Assembly: GCA_028023455.1 (NCBI GenBank)
Contig: JAQFVV010012510.1
Coordinates: forward strand, 2,091,420 to 2,155,419
DNA from: Epiperipatus broadwayi
Taxonomy: Eukaryota; Onychophora; Udeonychophora; Euonychophora; Peripatidae
Direction of reading: 5' to 3'
DNA length: 64,000 nt
Shown: one piece after another, positions 46,054-58,081 of the stretch
How the letters are laid out: each line of letters starts with the position of its first letter
Position numbering within the stretch: the stretch's first letter is position 1
The notes under the pieces: generated by a model
What the model was told of the DNA's origin: nothing
What the model saw: the letters and a program-made list of their open reading frames with translations, nothing else
Database searches by the model: none
Translations under genes and position numbers: made by a program

Positions 46054-46292
46054 ATGTAATATAGAGGGCGTACCAATAGCTCAACAAGCTTTTAATTGAT
46101 AAGTGTGGTAAGAGAAAATGTTTAAAATCTCTATTGGAATGTTCTTATCCCCAGACCAAATGGTTTTGAGATTATGGCTCACCTAGCTACTAGTGTCTGA
46201 ATGTTCTAGCTCCTCACTGAAGTGAACCATAAGCTTGGAACCAATTGGTCTGGGGCCTTGTTTGAGCTATTGGTATGCTCTTTATATTACAT
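46054..46292. mobile_element. 239-bp foldback/MITE-like element
   Basis: ATGTAATATAGAGGGCGTACCAATAGCTCAA at the left is the inverse of the right end (TTGAGCTATTGGTATGCTCTTTATATTACAT) with few mismatches. An inner pair (CCCCAGACCAAATGGTT with AACCAATTGGTCTGGGG) shows that nearly the whole element is a stem. No coding capacity. AT-rich outer ends prevent a firm target duplication. Confidence 0.85.
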
Positions 46293-46779
46293 AATGTGAT
46301 TTTCTAAAAATATAATTTTGATGAAATAATACTAATGAAATGTTTATATTTCCATAGCAGTAATAGTCTTGTGAATAACAAAAAGAATTTGCTGTTAATT
46401 GAAAGAGATCCTTTGATTCCTCTTGAAGTCCTTAATGAAACTGAGTGGGGCAAATTCCTAATGTCCACTCCATGTATTTATTCATATAGTATATGAATAT
46501 TTATGGAATGATCATCAACATTTATTAACTATTATGGTAAGTTTATTTGGCTTTTTATTTCTGAGTTTAAAATCAAGAAATACCGTGTTATTTCTTCTCA
46601 GTTGCATGATAGTTCTTAACCAAAATATTAGATGAATTTTCTGAAGTCAGAATGAATATGTGTGTGAATGAAAATTTTTTTTCTAATAGATATTTACAAT
46701 CATGGCAGCAAAAATAAATCAAGGCCCTTATTTACAAAAAGTTCTAAAGCCACCAGCCAATCTCCTGATAATGGACGCA

Positions 46780-49535
46780 GGCTGTCATTTAATAATGACT
46801 CTTTACTTAGGTACTTACAATTCCAACTCACTTTCAAGTGAAGGATGATTGCAAGAATTGAATGAAGAACTGTCTAATATTAATATTGAATTTTGTGAAG
46901 TTAGAAGAAAAATGAAGAGACAATTGAATTTAAAAGTAGACTTGTGCTATATTATAAAGACACAAACATTGGAAGTGCAAAAGGAGTAGGATTCATTGTG
47001 AAGATTGATTGTATATTAGAGTGAGTTTCAAGATTAGTTATTCAACTTAATAGCAGATATTAATGCAGATAATTTAAGTTTATACCCCAACAAGTTTTCA
47101 TTCTTTTGAGACAGTACAGGAGTTTTATTTGGATATGCACAAGGCTTTTGATTAGATCAAACAACATTGTAAAATTGTCATGTGAGACTTTAATGCTAGA
47201 ATTGGAAAACAACTGAAAGATGAAAGTGTTGTAGGTAAATTTGATTAAGGTGATAGAAATGAGAAAAGAAATAGACTTGTGGAGTTTGCAGAAAAATAAA
47301 AACTTTATATTATAAATTCTTTTTTGAGAAAAATGTTAAATAGAAAAAATGGACATGGAAGCATCATAAAGTTACATAAGAATTGGATTATATTTTGACT
47401 AACAGAAAACAGATACTTCGAGATGGTAATGTTTTTAATAATTCAACACTGTAAGAGATCATAGATTAGTCACATGTAAGATAATGTTAATGCAAAACTA
47501 GAGACAAAAATTAAGAAAAACAATATTCACAATTGATATTCTTAATTTTCAGAAACATCTCCAATAAACTTAAATTAAAACTTGCAAATCATTTTCACAT
47601 ATTAGCAGATTTTGAACAGGAGTCAGTATTTGAATGAAATCAATAGGAAGATAACTGATAAACTTTTAAAAACTTCAACAAAGACACCTAGTTAAAAAAA
47701 AAAACAGCAATTGACTAGTAAAAGTCTACTGAGACAAGACAAGTTATGAAAAGTGAAAAAAAGAAGAACTATGAAAAATTATAAAAATGGCACATTAAAA
47801 AGAATTGAATATCTCAAATTTTGTAAAATAGTGTGAGAAGAGTTGATAATAATATAAGAAACTATAATTGTGAGCTAGCAAGGAAAGTTATAGAAGAGAA
47901 TAAAAGTCTCAAGATTGTAAAACAACATCTTCGTATTGGCAATAAACTTATTTCTGCAATAAGAAAAAAAAATAATACTATTACTTAAAAGAGGGATGAC
48001 ATCATGAAATGGGTAGAAGAGTTCTATCAAGAATTATAAATAAGAAAAATTATCTTCTACAACTGCTATATCTTCTGAATCACCCAAGATTTTAAATAAA
48101 GAAATAAGATATGCTATTTAATTTCTAAAGAAGGAAAAGCTCCAGGTAATAATGAAATTACAATTGATATCTTAAAGGAAGCAGGTGAAGAAATGGAAAA
48201 AAATAGATGTACCAGATTTTTGGAACAATGTAGTATTTAAAAAAGATGATAAAAAAGATAGAAATTACAAACCTATCAGTCTTTTATCAATTCTATACAA
48301 TTTTTTATGAGAATGATTATAACTCATCTAAAGAAAACTTTGAATTTTAACCAACCAAAAGACCAAATTGGATTTAAAAGTGTTTTTTATACAATGAATT
48401 ATATCCAAGAATTGAGAGAAGTTATAGAAAAGATCAATGAATATGCATTGCCATTATGCTTTGGATTTGTAGATTATGAAAAGGCATTTGGTTCTATAAG
48501 CATTTCTTCCAGTGATTAAAGCTCTAGATCATCAAGCCAGGATATTGTTATATTTTGAAGAATATTTATAAAAAATACAATTGCAACAATTAGATTACAT
48601 AATGATATTAAAAATATTAACATTGAGAGGAGTGTATAAAAGGGTGATTCCATATCTCCCAACTTTTTATAGCTGTTTTTCAAGAAATATTTTATGGATT
48701 AAAATGAGATGCAAAGGGTGTAAATTTAAATGGAGATTATTTAAGTCATTTAAATTTTGCAGATGAAGTAGTTGTTTTTTTTGCAAATAATGCTTTAGAA
48801 CATCAGGAAATGTTGTAAGAGATATCAGATGGAAGTAAAATAGTAGGATTGAAGGTAAATGTTAAAAAGACTAAAGTAATGTTCAATAGATTTTCTCAAA
48901 ATAAGAAAATAAAGATTGACACTGATGAGTTAGAAGAAGTTAATAACAATAAATACATTGGTCAGATTATTACAATAGGTGGAAACACAATGGATAAATG
49001 ATAGAATTAAACTTGGTTGGAGTATTTCTGGTACAAATAACTTAATATTAAAAGAAAATATGCCTATGTATTTGAAAAGGAAGATTGTTAATAAATGTAT
49101 GCTACTGGTTCTTTCTTATGGATCATAGACTTTGTCATTTTAATAGAAGAGCAATACAGAGATTTCAGATCATTCAACAACATATGTAGAGATGTATATT
49201 AAAAGTAATAAGAAGAAATCAAAAATGAAATACATAGGTGAGCGAACAAACAGGTGTTACTGATATCATTGAAAAAATTGAGAGACTGAAGTTTAGTTGA
49301 GCTGGATATATTTCACAAAGAGATAATAATAGATGGTCAGTTAAAATCTTAAATCAGATTCAAAGATATTGTAGAAAATCTACAGAAAGGCCACATATGA
49401 GATGATTAGATGAAATAGGGAAATATATTGGGTTGATATAAAAAAATGAGGCTAGAGATCAGAAAAGATGAATTGAACTTGGAGAGATTTTCATCCTTCA
49501 GTGGATGAATAATGGTGAAAAATAATGATAAATTG
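46780..49535 (+). mobile_element. RTE-clade LINE, near full length, decayed
   Basis: A non-LTR retrotransposon in the plus sense with endonuclease, reverse transcriptase and C-terminal segments in order and a very short 3' end, as in the RTE clade. Its last 400 bp align with the inverse of 60,445-60,860, which confirms a dispersed family. Many stops and frameshifts are present. Related active elements could mobilise SINEs, but the short SINE here does not share its 3' end. Confidence 0.88.
46795..49530 (+). pseudogene. RTE endonuclease-reverse transcriptase pseudogene
   Basis: Endonuclease: LGTYNSNSLSSE (about 46,808), EFCEVRRKM, and RNRLVEFAEK with INSF (about 47,270-47,330), typical of an APE-type nuclease. 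Reverse transcriptase: KEGKAPGNNEITIDILKEAG (about 48,128), NYKPISLLSILYNFF (about 48,265), QIGFKSVFYTMNYIQELREV, then FVDYEKAFGSIS (about 48,468), where the usual Asp after AF is Gly. RGVYKRVIPYLP (about 48,610) stands for the normal RGVRQGDP-like motif, and FADEVVVFFAN (about 48,757) has Glu for the second catalytic Asp. A C-terminal region runs to 49,530. The changed motifs and numerous stops show a dead copy. Confidence 0.88.
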
Positions 49536-49721
49536 TACTTATTTATTTCTTTAGACTGAGCATAAAAATAACATTGGTTAACACAAAGTAGCTTTATTTG
49601 TTTTGCAATTAAATTTTTTTCTACATCTTCTGATACCACCATTGGCAAACAGGTTAAAAATGAAATGAAAAATGGATATAACTACTGTTCTTAAATTTAA
49701 AATAACACTTTAATAAAATAA

Positions 49722-50042
49722 AAAATTTCACAAGATCTCCATCTCTTATACTAGCACATAATTGTTAACAAACAAGGCAAAACACTCCATACAGTAGTGC
49801 CACCCTGTGCCAACCAGAGTAATCAATGGATGCTATGGGGCTTGTGTATAAAATCCCTATCTAGTGCCTACTCATCTAATATCCCCAGACTAGTTTCTGG
49901 CTTAAGGCCACAAGCCAGAAACTAGTCTGGGGATATTAGATGAGTAGGCACTAGATAGGGATTTTATGCACAAGCCTTCTGGCATCCATAGATTACTCTG
50001 GTTGGCACAGGGTGGCACTACTGTATGGAGAGTTTTGCCTTG
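49722..50042 (+). mobile_element. Family A palindromic element
   Basis: It starts CACAAGATCTCCATCTCTTATAC, has the left arm from GGCAAAACACTCCATACAG and turns at TTTCTGGCTTAAGGCCACAAG. The right arm ends GGAGAGTTTTGCCTT. The arms are almost perfect complements, giving a stem of about 125 bp with almost no loop. No clear target duplication was found. Confidence 0.85.
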
Positions 50043-50049
50043 CAAATAT

Positions 50050-52250
50050 TAAACAAAAATCACACTGTTTCTATACAAAAACATAAAGCATCCTTATAGA
50101 ATGAATATCTGTATCTTTAGATGGATTTACTAGCACATTTACTTTTACTCACTTAACTTCTTTAGGCATTAGCGCTCTGTTTATAAATTGTAATAAACTA
50201 AAGATTAGCCTTTCAAACTAACGAACATGCGCTTTTTACTTATGTTAATAATAATAAATGAATACTTTTATCTCCAACACAAGATAAAGTCTTTGCAAAT
50301 GAATAAAATGAATCCACTTATTCATTCAACCCAAATGCTTATATATGGGAAAATCTTAAGTATTGGATATGAACACGTGAGGATAAATCAATCACTTTAA
50401 ATCACTGTTTACTATGTCTGAATGAATGATGTCAATGAAATTATCTAGAATTTACAAAACGTCACTCTTAAATGAAACTAAACATATGTAAATAAGGCAT
50501 TACACACTCTACACAAATCACTTGTTAATTATCTGCAATCAATTAGTAAGATGTCTAATACAAATTTACATTATTTAATATCTGATATTTGTAAAAACAC
50601 ATAAAAAATAAATAAAGAAAATGTCAATCTTTCTATTGGGGGGGGGGGGGTTAAATGTTCATTTTTTTCTGTTGCAATATTTCTGTATCTGTAGCTTTGG
50701 TGAAATTTTTTCACTATTCCTACCAGCACTTACATTTTCATATAGTAAAAAGTACATCATTTAAGGTTTAAAATTAGTACTTACTTTTATAACATATATT
50801 TGTACTGAATAACTTTCCAGAGTGACAAATAGTTGATAATAATATCTTATGGCATGCTAATGTTGGCTTAACTTTGTTTCACCAATTAACTGCTTTTTTC
50901 TTGCATTCACTTCTGTAGTTCTTAGGGGAAGTTATATACTTGATGATTTTTACTCTGGCAATTAACTTCATTGGCAACTAAGGACTAACTCAAGTATTCT
51001 TTATCTCTTTATATATATGCATTTTTCTCACTTGACAAATGGAAAAGTGAAAAAAACATTTTGATTTGCTTTCCAAATGATGTGTCTTAATTTTAGCCAG
51101 TCTTTATTAACGACTCATTTAATTAATAAATGTAAACACAAAAGGAAACATCTTTCTTTTTCTGTATCTGAATAACATTCTCATTTTAGCTATTTTTTTA
51201 ATTATTAAATAAAGAAAATAACTTTTTTCTTTACAAACAAATCCATTTCATAATATCCAATATTCCATTTATAAATTAATTTCAATAATATTTAAGTGCC
51301 AAAACTGTATTTGAGATACTTATAAAAATTAAATGCAGGATAAAGTTTTCATTTAGTTACTGACAACTTGATCTTTATTTTAAATATCATGTGATTTTTT
51401 TTCATTATTTCATACTACAATACATATTAAATTTACCTTTTATCATATTACAATATTTTAATAATCTTTATTCAATTTAATTATTGCAACACATTTGTTT
51501 TAGATCCACCAAATTGTCGATAAATTTCAGTGATTCATGAATTAGCTATTTAAGTGATATGACATTTTTTTTTATACTATGGGTATACGAATAACTTCTC
51601 ACATATGCACATTAGTTTTTGTTTTACAATATCACATTTTATTACTTTGAATTGCTAATATAAAATTACTAACAACTTTTAATGTTTAGACACTGTTAAT
51701 CGTTTATTTTTGTTATACTGCATAATTTTATTATTTCAACTTGCGTTCTTTTTTTCTTTTTGACTCAGTTGAATAATTTTATGAATTTACATTTTTTCTA
51801 ACAACTAGTTCATATAATATCACCTTTTAAACATATATATATATATAAACAAAAAACTCTGGGATAAATTTTACAATATTTAAAATACAGAAACAACACA
51901 TACTCATATAGCCAGCTTTTGGCATATATGTCATCTTGAATAGCATTTAACAGTTAACATTTAAAAAAATAAAATCTCATTAAAGTCAAACAATGCCCAA
52001 CTTTTCATAATTTATGTATACTAACACAATTATATTGTTTATTTAATAAATTGTCTTTCATATTTATAACATTTATAATTATTATTACTATCTATATAAT
52101 ATAAGCCTCCACAATTAATAGTTTTATCATGCAACACAGTTTTAAAGGCCCTGAAGAATTTTATAATAATGTAATGTATTAGTATTATGCATTTAATAAA
52201 TCATATTAATGTAAATGATTTGAAATTTTAGATTTTAGAGTGATAAATAG
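50050..52250. other. AT-rich stretch with a poly-G run
   Basis: A run of about 13 G lies at 50,638-50,650, and a short TA run at about 51,834-51,847. No gene, RNA or repeat family was recognised. Confidence 0.5.
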
Positions 52251-52268
52251 AACTGGCATTTTAAAAGT

Positions 52269-52373
52269 TATTTTTTTCTCATGTGTCATAGCATCGACCT
52301 GGAAGTGAACCTGCGAACCTGGGACAACTGCTTGTAAGGCAGCTGTGCTGACTACTCGACCACTAATGCTTGA
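52269..52373 (-). mobile_element. Short tRNA-derived SINE with 12-bp TSD
   Basis: On the minus strand: TGTCAAGCATTAGTGGTCGAG, CTGCCTTACAAGCAG, GTTCGCAGGTTCACTTCCAGG (B box) and ATGCTATGACACATGAG plus A. CATTTTAAAAGT is repeated at 52,257-52,268 and 52,374-52,385. Confidence 0.9.
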
Positions 52374-52389
52374 CATTTTAAAAGTATTT

Positions 52390-52838
52390 AAATAATCTTT
52401 TGGAAAAACTAGATTATTCAAAATGCTAATTGTTTTTCAGCAATGTCCACTATTATTAAACAGAAAGAAATTGTCTGTTTGCAGTAATAACAATTGCTTT
52501 CAAATTATCCAATAAATAGAATAAGGTTTGCCAACAACAAGGCTTTTATAATAATCAATTGTATAGTCAACATTTTTTATCACTAAGTTAAAATTTGTAC
52601 AATAAATATAAATATAATAAATGGTAGAAAGGCAGACATCTTTGTTACATTTTATAAAGCTTAAGTTGGCAATGCAATTCACTTAACTGTTTTTTTTTTT
52701 TTTTAGTGCTAAAAATCTGTATATATTTTAAAATTATTATGTACAGTGCACACAATAATTTAATTATGTGCATGAAAAGCAGAGTTAAAATGTTTTAAAA
52801 TTACCATCACAAAAAACATTCCAATGAAAAAGTGATAC
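52390..52838. other. AT-rich stretch
   Basis: A T run lies at about 52,690-52,704. Nothing else is supported. Confidence 0.5.
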
Positions 52839-52850
52839 AACTTTCAATAA

Positions 52851-53162
52851 ACATCACATGACCACCACCTCTTATGCTTGTGTATAACTGTTGCTAAAAC
52901 AGGCAAAACTTACTATACGTATTGCCACACACAGCTAGCTAGAGTAATCAATGCATGCCAGAAGGCTTGTGCATAAAATTCCCATCTAGTGCCTACTCAG
53001 ATTTAAGGCTCCTCACTGATGAAGGCCACAAGCCAGAAACTAGTCTGGGGATATTGGATGAGTAGGCACTAGATGGGGATTTTATGCACAAGCCTTCTGG
53101 CATCCACTGTTTACTCTAGCTTGCTGTGTGTGGCAATATGTATAGTTAGTTTTGCCTGTTTT
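52851..53162 (+). mobile_element. Family A element with 12-bp TSD, variant arms
   Basis: It starts ACATCACATGACCACCACC and ends TTTTGCCTGTTT. AACTTTCAATAA flanks it (52,839-52,850 and 53,163-53,174). Both arms carry a variant not seen in other copies: TATTGCCACACACAGCTAGC in the left and GCTTGCTGTGTGTGGCAATA in the right, where other copies have TAGTGCCACCCTGTGCC. The arms thus match each other better than either matches the rest of the family. Confidence 0.9.
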
Positions 53163-53379
53163 AACTTTCAATAACTGCAAATGCTATGTTAAACACCATT
53201 GGTTAACAAAATGCAAGCTTTTAAATATATATTTTAGGGTCTTCTCTCTAATATAAAGCATCAGATATCTTCTTCATATTTTGCCAGACTTATTTATTTA
53301 ATTTATTTCATATATTCAAGTGATGAAGCAGAAGTCCTTTATATAAAATAACTTGTGAATTTTTATGATTTTTATTTTT

Positions 53380-54033
53380 ACTTGTGAGTTTTCTGGTAAA
53401 CCAAGATGGCGTCCTGTATTTTTTTGATAAATATTACAGTCCCACCCTCATCCAAATATTTATAAAAAAATGCCAGCTAGTAAAAGTCATATTTAATATT
53501 TACATTTTTTTATTACTGTTATTTAAAACAAAAAATCATTGTGAAAAAATTAATTATAATATGTACAAATTAGTTTCCCTTTTTCTGAATTAACTTATTA
53601 ACAGAAAAATGAAAAAAAAATATAAATACAATATATACACTTTATTCATGGTGGCAGTATGTCATCATATTATGACCATTAATGCACGCTTTTCAGGAGG
53701 GCAGGATCCTGTATCTTTGGAAATAGTTCACTAGATCATGTTCTGTGACAGAGAGGTCCCAAATTTTTATCAATATGACAATTTACCAAAAAAGATGCTA
53801 ACAAAAAGAAACATGCTGATTGAACCAAAGTCTAGAAATGATAAGAGAATTTCATACTTCCCATTTATAATATAAGTATAAAAAATAATTGAAAAAAAGC
53901 TTCTTAATGAAATTTATCAGAATTTATTCCTTTTTTTTTTTAATTTAACAACGAACACATCTTTGGTCCTTGAAGCTGTGTATTTATCAAAAATACAGGC
54001 TGTAATCTTGGATTGCCAGAAAAGTCACAAGTA
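53380..54033. mobile_element. ~650-bp inverted-repeat-bounded element
   Basis: ACTTGTGAGTTTTCTGGTAAACC with GTCCTGTATTTTTTTGATAAAT at the left matches, inverted, ATTTATCAAAAATACAGGC with GGATTGCCAGAAAAGTCACAAGT at the right. The arms are about 55 bp with scattered mismatches. The interior has no coding potential. The family was not seen elsewhere in the window. Confidence 0.7.
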
Positions 54034-54285
54034 CCTCGTTATTAATATAAGTTGCACTAAGATATCCACCCCCTGAAAGTTAATAATATCAAAACAGAAA
54101 TAATTTTAAGTAAGAAAGGAAAAATTCTTACTATAATAGGACTAAATCAATTATCTGTGAATTTTTATAATTTTTATGAGGATAGGTTTGTTATACTCTT
54201 TATATTATGCTTTCAAATATTTTAGTTTTTACTAAAGTCAAAAATTGTATATTTGCAGTGTTTAAAACTTAAATATTATATTGAT

Positions 54286-54390
54286 TGTCAAGCATTGGTG
54301 GTCGAGAGGTCAGTGATGGCTCCTTTACAAGCAGTTGTCCCGGGATAGCGAGTTTGCTTCCTGGCTGATCTATGACACATGAGAAAAAAA
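54286..54390 (+). mobile_element. Short tRNA-derived SINE
   Basis: It starts TGTCAAGCATTGGTGGTCGAG, then CTCCTTTACAAGCAG, GGATAGCGAGTTTGCTTCCTGG, and ends CTATGACACATGAG plus seven A. TATATTGAT flanks it (54,277-54,285 and 54,391-54,399). Confidence 0.87.
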
Positions 54391-54399
54391 TATATTGAT

Positions 54400-55035
54400 A
54401 TTACTGGAATTAATTTTATTTGTGTTTTTACATTTATATTTTTGATTTCATATTAAATTGTTTTTGTTTAAATTATTGTAATGGATAGTAATTTTGTTTT
54501 AATCTTACTGAAAGAAATTACTCTCCAAAAACTTGTATTTGTACACACTCTACAATAAATGAATGATATAGCATAACCAGAATCACATATATTTATTATA
54601 GCAAATCTTACCATATAATGGAATTATCAAAAAGAGATATAGTATAAAAACAACTGATTTAATTGCATTTTAGTATATGATATGTGTATGGGCTGGGTAT
54701 AAGACTATAAAAAAAGAAAATTTTAAATAAAATATAATAAAAAAATATTTAAAATTGGATGAGGAAATTAAGTTAATTTAATCATTTTGAATAGAAAAAA
54801 GACATTGTAAATTATAAAATGATAACTAGCTCTTTGATTAAGGGTTAAATGATTAATAAGTCAAGTGATGATGAGATTGACAGTATCATGCATCTATTTT
54901 GGCAATATCAGTGGCTAGTATTGATCAAATACAATTATTTTTATTTCCTCAAAAATATTATTTTTGTATATATGAATACTTTTTTATATTATCTAAATTC
55001 CTATGTGAATTTTTTTCCTACAGTACAGACTTTGT
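54400..55035. other. AT-rich stretch
   Basis: No gene or repeat family was recognised. A 69-codon open frame at 54,849-55,058 looks fortuitous. Confidence 0.45.
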
Positions 55036-55041
55036 CACACC

Positions 55042-55230
55042 TGCACTTATATATGTAATATATAGGTGTTTGAACTCACACTTTCACATGACCTCAATCA
55101 TCTATGCTATCTCATATTGCTGATACACTTGATCACACACATGTCAAAAAGATAAGTAATCATCAATATACATATTTTGTATTTTGTGCTAAACCAGCAC
55201 TCATCAGTTGGTCCAGATTATTATCTCCAC

Positions 55231-55309
<79 letters not shown>

Positions 55310-55803
55310 ATCAAAGCTCAGCTTATATTAAGATAGCCAGTCTTCATACTTTAATGGACAGGTTTCAAAACACTCCATGCTGCAACTCTTCAGCCATCCA
55401 TTTTATTGCAAACCTAATAATGGAATGCTCAAAGTCCACCTTAGTGCCAATCTTCTTATCCTACCCATGTTGACCACAAGTTACTCTGACCCCTCATGTA
55501 CAGGATATAATCCAATGGATGGCTGAAGAGTTGTGGGGCGGGGTGGTTTAAAACCTGTCCATTAAAGTATGAAGATTGGTTATCTTAATATAAGCTGAGC
55601 TTTGATTGTATATATGTGTGGAGATGATAATCTGGACCAACTGACGAGTGCTGGTTTAGCATGAAATACATATATTGGTGATTACTTATCTTTTTAACAT
55701 GTGCGTGATCAAGTACACCAGTGATATGAGATAGCATGGATGATTTAGGGTCACATGATTTAGGGTCACGTGAAAGTCTGAATTAAAAACTCCTATATAA
55801 TAA
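55042..55803. mobile_element. Family B foldback element with TA microsatellite
   Basis: The left arm (AACCAGCACTCATCAGTTGG, TATTAAGATAGCCAGTC, CTCTTCAGCCATCCATTTTA) pairs with the right arm (GATGGCTGAAGAG, GGTTATCTTAATATAAGC, CCAACTGACGAGTGCTGG). Outer ends are GTGTTTGAACTCACACTTTC and its inverse GTGAAAGTCTGAATTAAAAACTC. Long TA/TATG runs lie at 55,233-55,302. ATGATTTAGGGTCAC is duplicated near 55,738-55,770. Confidence 0.83.
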
Positions 55804-55809
55804 ATTTCC

Positions 55810-56455
55810 ATAATAAAACTGTTATATCACCACACAACGGGGAAATTTTGCTCATATAGTGAACCGCTAATTTAGAATTTTATTTTAATGTTACAAGTAG
55901 AATAAGAACTTTAATCAACGATGCGACCAACTAGGTATACATATAGAAAAATCTATATTGTTAGTATAGCTATTAATCAACTTCTGCAGTTCTAATAATA
56001 AGCAATTAATAAATTGCATAAACCAAATCCATTTAAGTGTAAGGTTAATAACATAAAGAATTCACTAAATATAGCATGCTATATATATTTGTTCTATGAA
56101 AAGAGCAGTTAGATTCCAGCAAAATATAAGTTTAGAAATTTTAATTTATTGTCAACTTTTATTTTTACAGTGCTACCAAATAATATAAATATTATTACTA
56201 TTACTGCATAAATTACTTAACAATTTAAAACAAAAGTAAAATTCCTTGTATTTTTATTATTATTTTTCTCATGTTTTCAATAATGACTACTTATGCAGTG
56301 CTTTTTAAAGTTAACAACCTCATCATATCAATAATTTTTTTTTTTAAATATAAAAACAAACTTTATGTATTTTTTTTAAATCACAAAGTGAGTTCAAACG
56401 ATGTTCAAACAGACATATATCTATATATCGATTACTTGTTTTAAAAGTAATATGA
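55810..56455. other. AT-rich stretch, nothing recognised
   Basis: No exon, RNA or repeat is supported. Confidence 0.5.
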
Positions 56456-56461
56456 AAATAT

Positions 56462-56722
56462 GTCTGAAGGTTTGTAATGATGGTATATTATAAGATGTGA
56501 TATGTTGGAGTATTTCCATCATTTATGAGTGAATGTTAAATGTATCGAAAATTTTAAACTTTATTTAAACTTTCCAAATACATCAACTTGTATTGTCTAT
56601 TTGTGTGTTATTACTAACAAGTTGATGTATTTGGAAAGTTTAAATAAAGTTTAAAATTTTCGATACATTTAACATTCACTCATAAATGATGGAAATACTC
56701 CAACATATCACATCTTATAATA
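56462..56722. repeat. PLE end repeat as a near-perfect head-to-head palindrome
   Basis: GATATGTTGGAGTATTTCCATC to TTTCCAAATACATCAACTTG (56,495-56,590) is followed, after about 20 bases, by its exact inverse to CATATCACATCTTATAATAT. Each arm is about 110 bp. The sequence is the end repeat (pseudo-LTR) of the PLE at 42.8-45.7 kb. No coding sequence adjoins, so this is a solo inverted pair. Confidence 0.9.
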
Positions 56723-56931
56723 TGAAAATGTTTGATTTCCAACCCAATAAAAAATGTTGACCTGTTCATTCGGTGTACTTTGTTAATAAATGTCACACAA
56801 TGATTACCTAACTTTAAGATAGATAAATAAATCATAATTTTATAATGCAGTAATGGCAGTGTATATTAAAAATGTGGGTTCATAAGTTTTTCTAAAACTA
56901 TTTATAAGTAAATCTGAATTCATCACATGAT

Positions 56932-57108
56932 CACTGTTTCTTATGCTTGCTCATAACTTATTCAACAGACAAAACTCTTCATACAGTGGTATCACTCAGT
57001 GCAATTAGATAGGGATTTTATGAAAAAGCCTTCTGGCATCCATTGATTATTCTGGCTTGCACAGAGTGGCGCTACTGTATGGAGAATTGTGCCTGCTGAA
57101 TATGAATT
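56932..57108 (+). mobile_element. Family A element, deleted copy
   Basis: CATCACATGATCACTGTTTC at the 5' end, CAAAACTCTTCATACAGTGG, then a direct jump to TAGATAGGGATTTTATGAAAAAGCC and GGAGAATTGTGCC. Most of both arms' inner parts is gone. TGAATTC occurs on both sides (56,925-56,931 and 57,103-57,109), at the limit of significance. Confidence 0.75.
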
Positions 57109-57114
57109 CGTATT

Positions 57115-58000
57115 TGTTTTTAAATGCTAACCTGGTAGTATTAATTTAACAATGCTTCTTTTATTTAACTTAATCAATCTGACAATTTTGATTTAAATCA
57201 ACTTGACAATTTGGACTTATTGACAGATTTCTTTAGATTTGAAAAACTGGATAAGAAGAAATAGCTCTGAAAAAGTCTGTTAGTCAGTTGAAACTGTCAG
57301 ATTGATTAAGTTGCATAAATCAAGCATCATTAGAGTAATAAAGAAAGACAGATTTGTTTAACTTGACTGTATTACATACAAACATAGTTTCAAACAATAG
57401 GAAATATTTAGTATAAAAATATCAAGTTCAAAGCAATAAAATTTTACGTATTTTTTGAACATTGAGTATTATTATCTACACTTGCTGTTAATTAATTAAC
57501 TGTGAAGAAAAACACAGCTTCACTTTAAAAGAATATCTCAGTTCATATTGCTCTCATAGAATGTGCATCAGTTGTTGATAGTCAATAAATGTTATGGAAC
57601 CTTATTTAAGGAAGATAATGTCACAACAAATTGCTTTCTAAATATAATTTTACTGTAAGAATAGGTATATTATATTATCAAACAGCTAAGAAAAAATTTT
57701 GATTGCTATGTTTTACACATGATGCTTTGGGGAAGAAATTTAATGACATATAAAAAATTACTGAACCATTATCATTACATCTTTGTACTTTTTATTATCA
57801 AATACAAGAGAAAACCATGCAACATGTGTCCCATGTTCTAAAAGTCTAAATGATTACTAATATACTGAAGGATAAGAATTGCTTGATATATTTTCATCAT
57901 ATTATCTTCAAATTGATTGAACAACTTTGAAATAGAAAGAGATTTAGTAAATCAGCATATGAATATTTTCTGAATATTTTATGAATATTTTTTGTATTAA
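57115..58000. other. AT-rich stretch
   Basis: A short imperfect inverted repeat (TTAACTTAATCAATCTGACA at 57,164 with CTGTCAGATTGATTAAGTT at 57,294) spans about 150 bases. No gene is supported. Confidence 0.45.
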
Positions 58001-58081
58001 TACAAAATATAAGAATAACAATTTTAATAATAATATTGATTCTCCTGTCAATAAAAAATATGGATATCATTACCATATATT

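Noticed and set aside
50638-50651. Poly-G run considered as a G-quadruplex or regulatory element
   Set aside because: A single homopolymer run with no neighbouring G tracts. It is probably a simple repeat or a sequencing-prone site.
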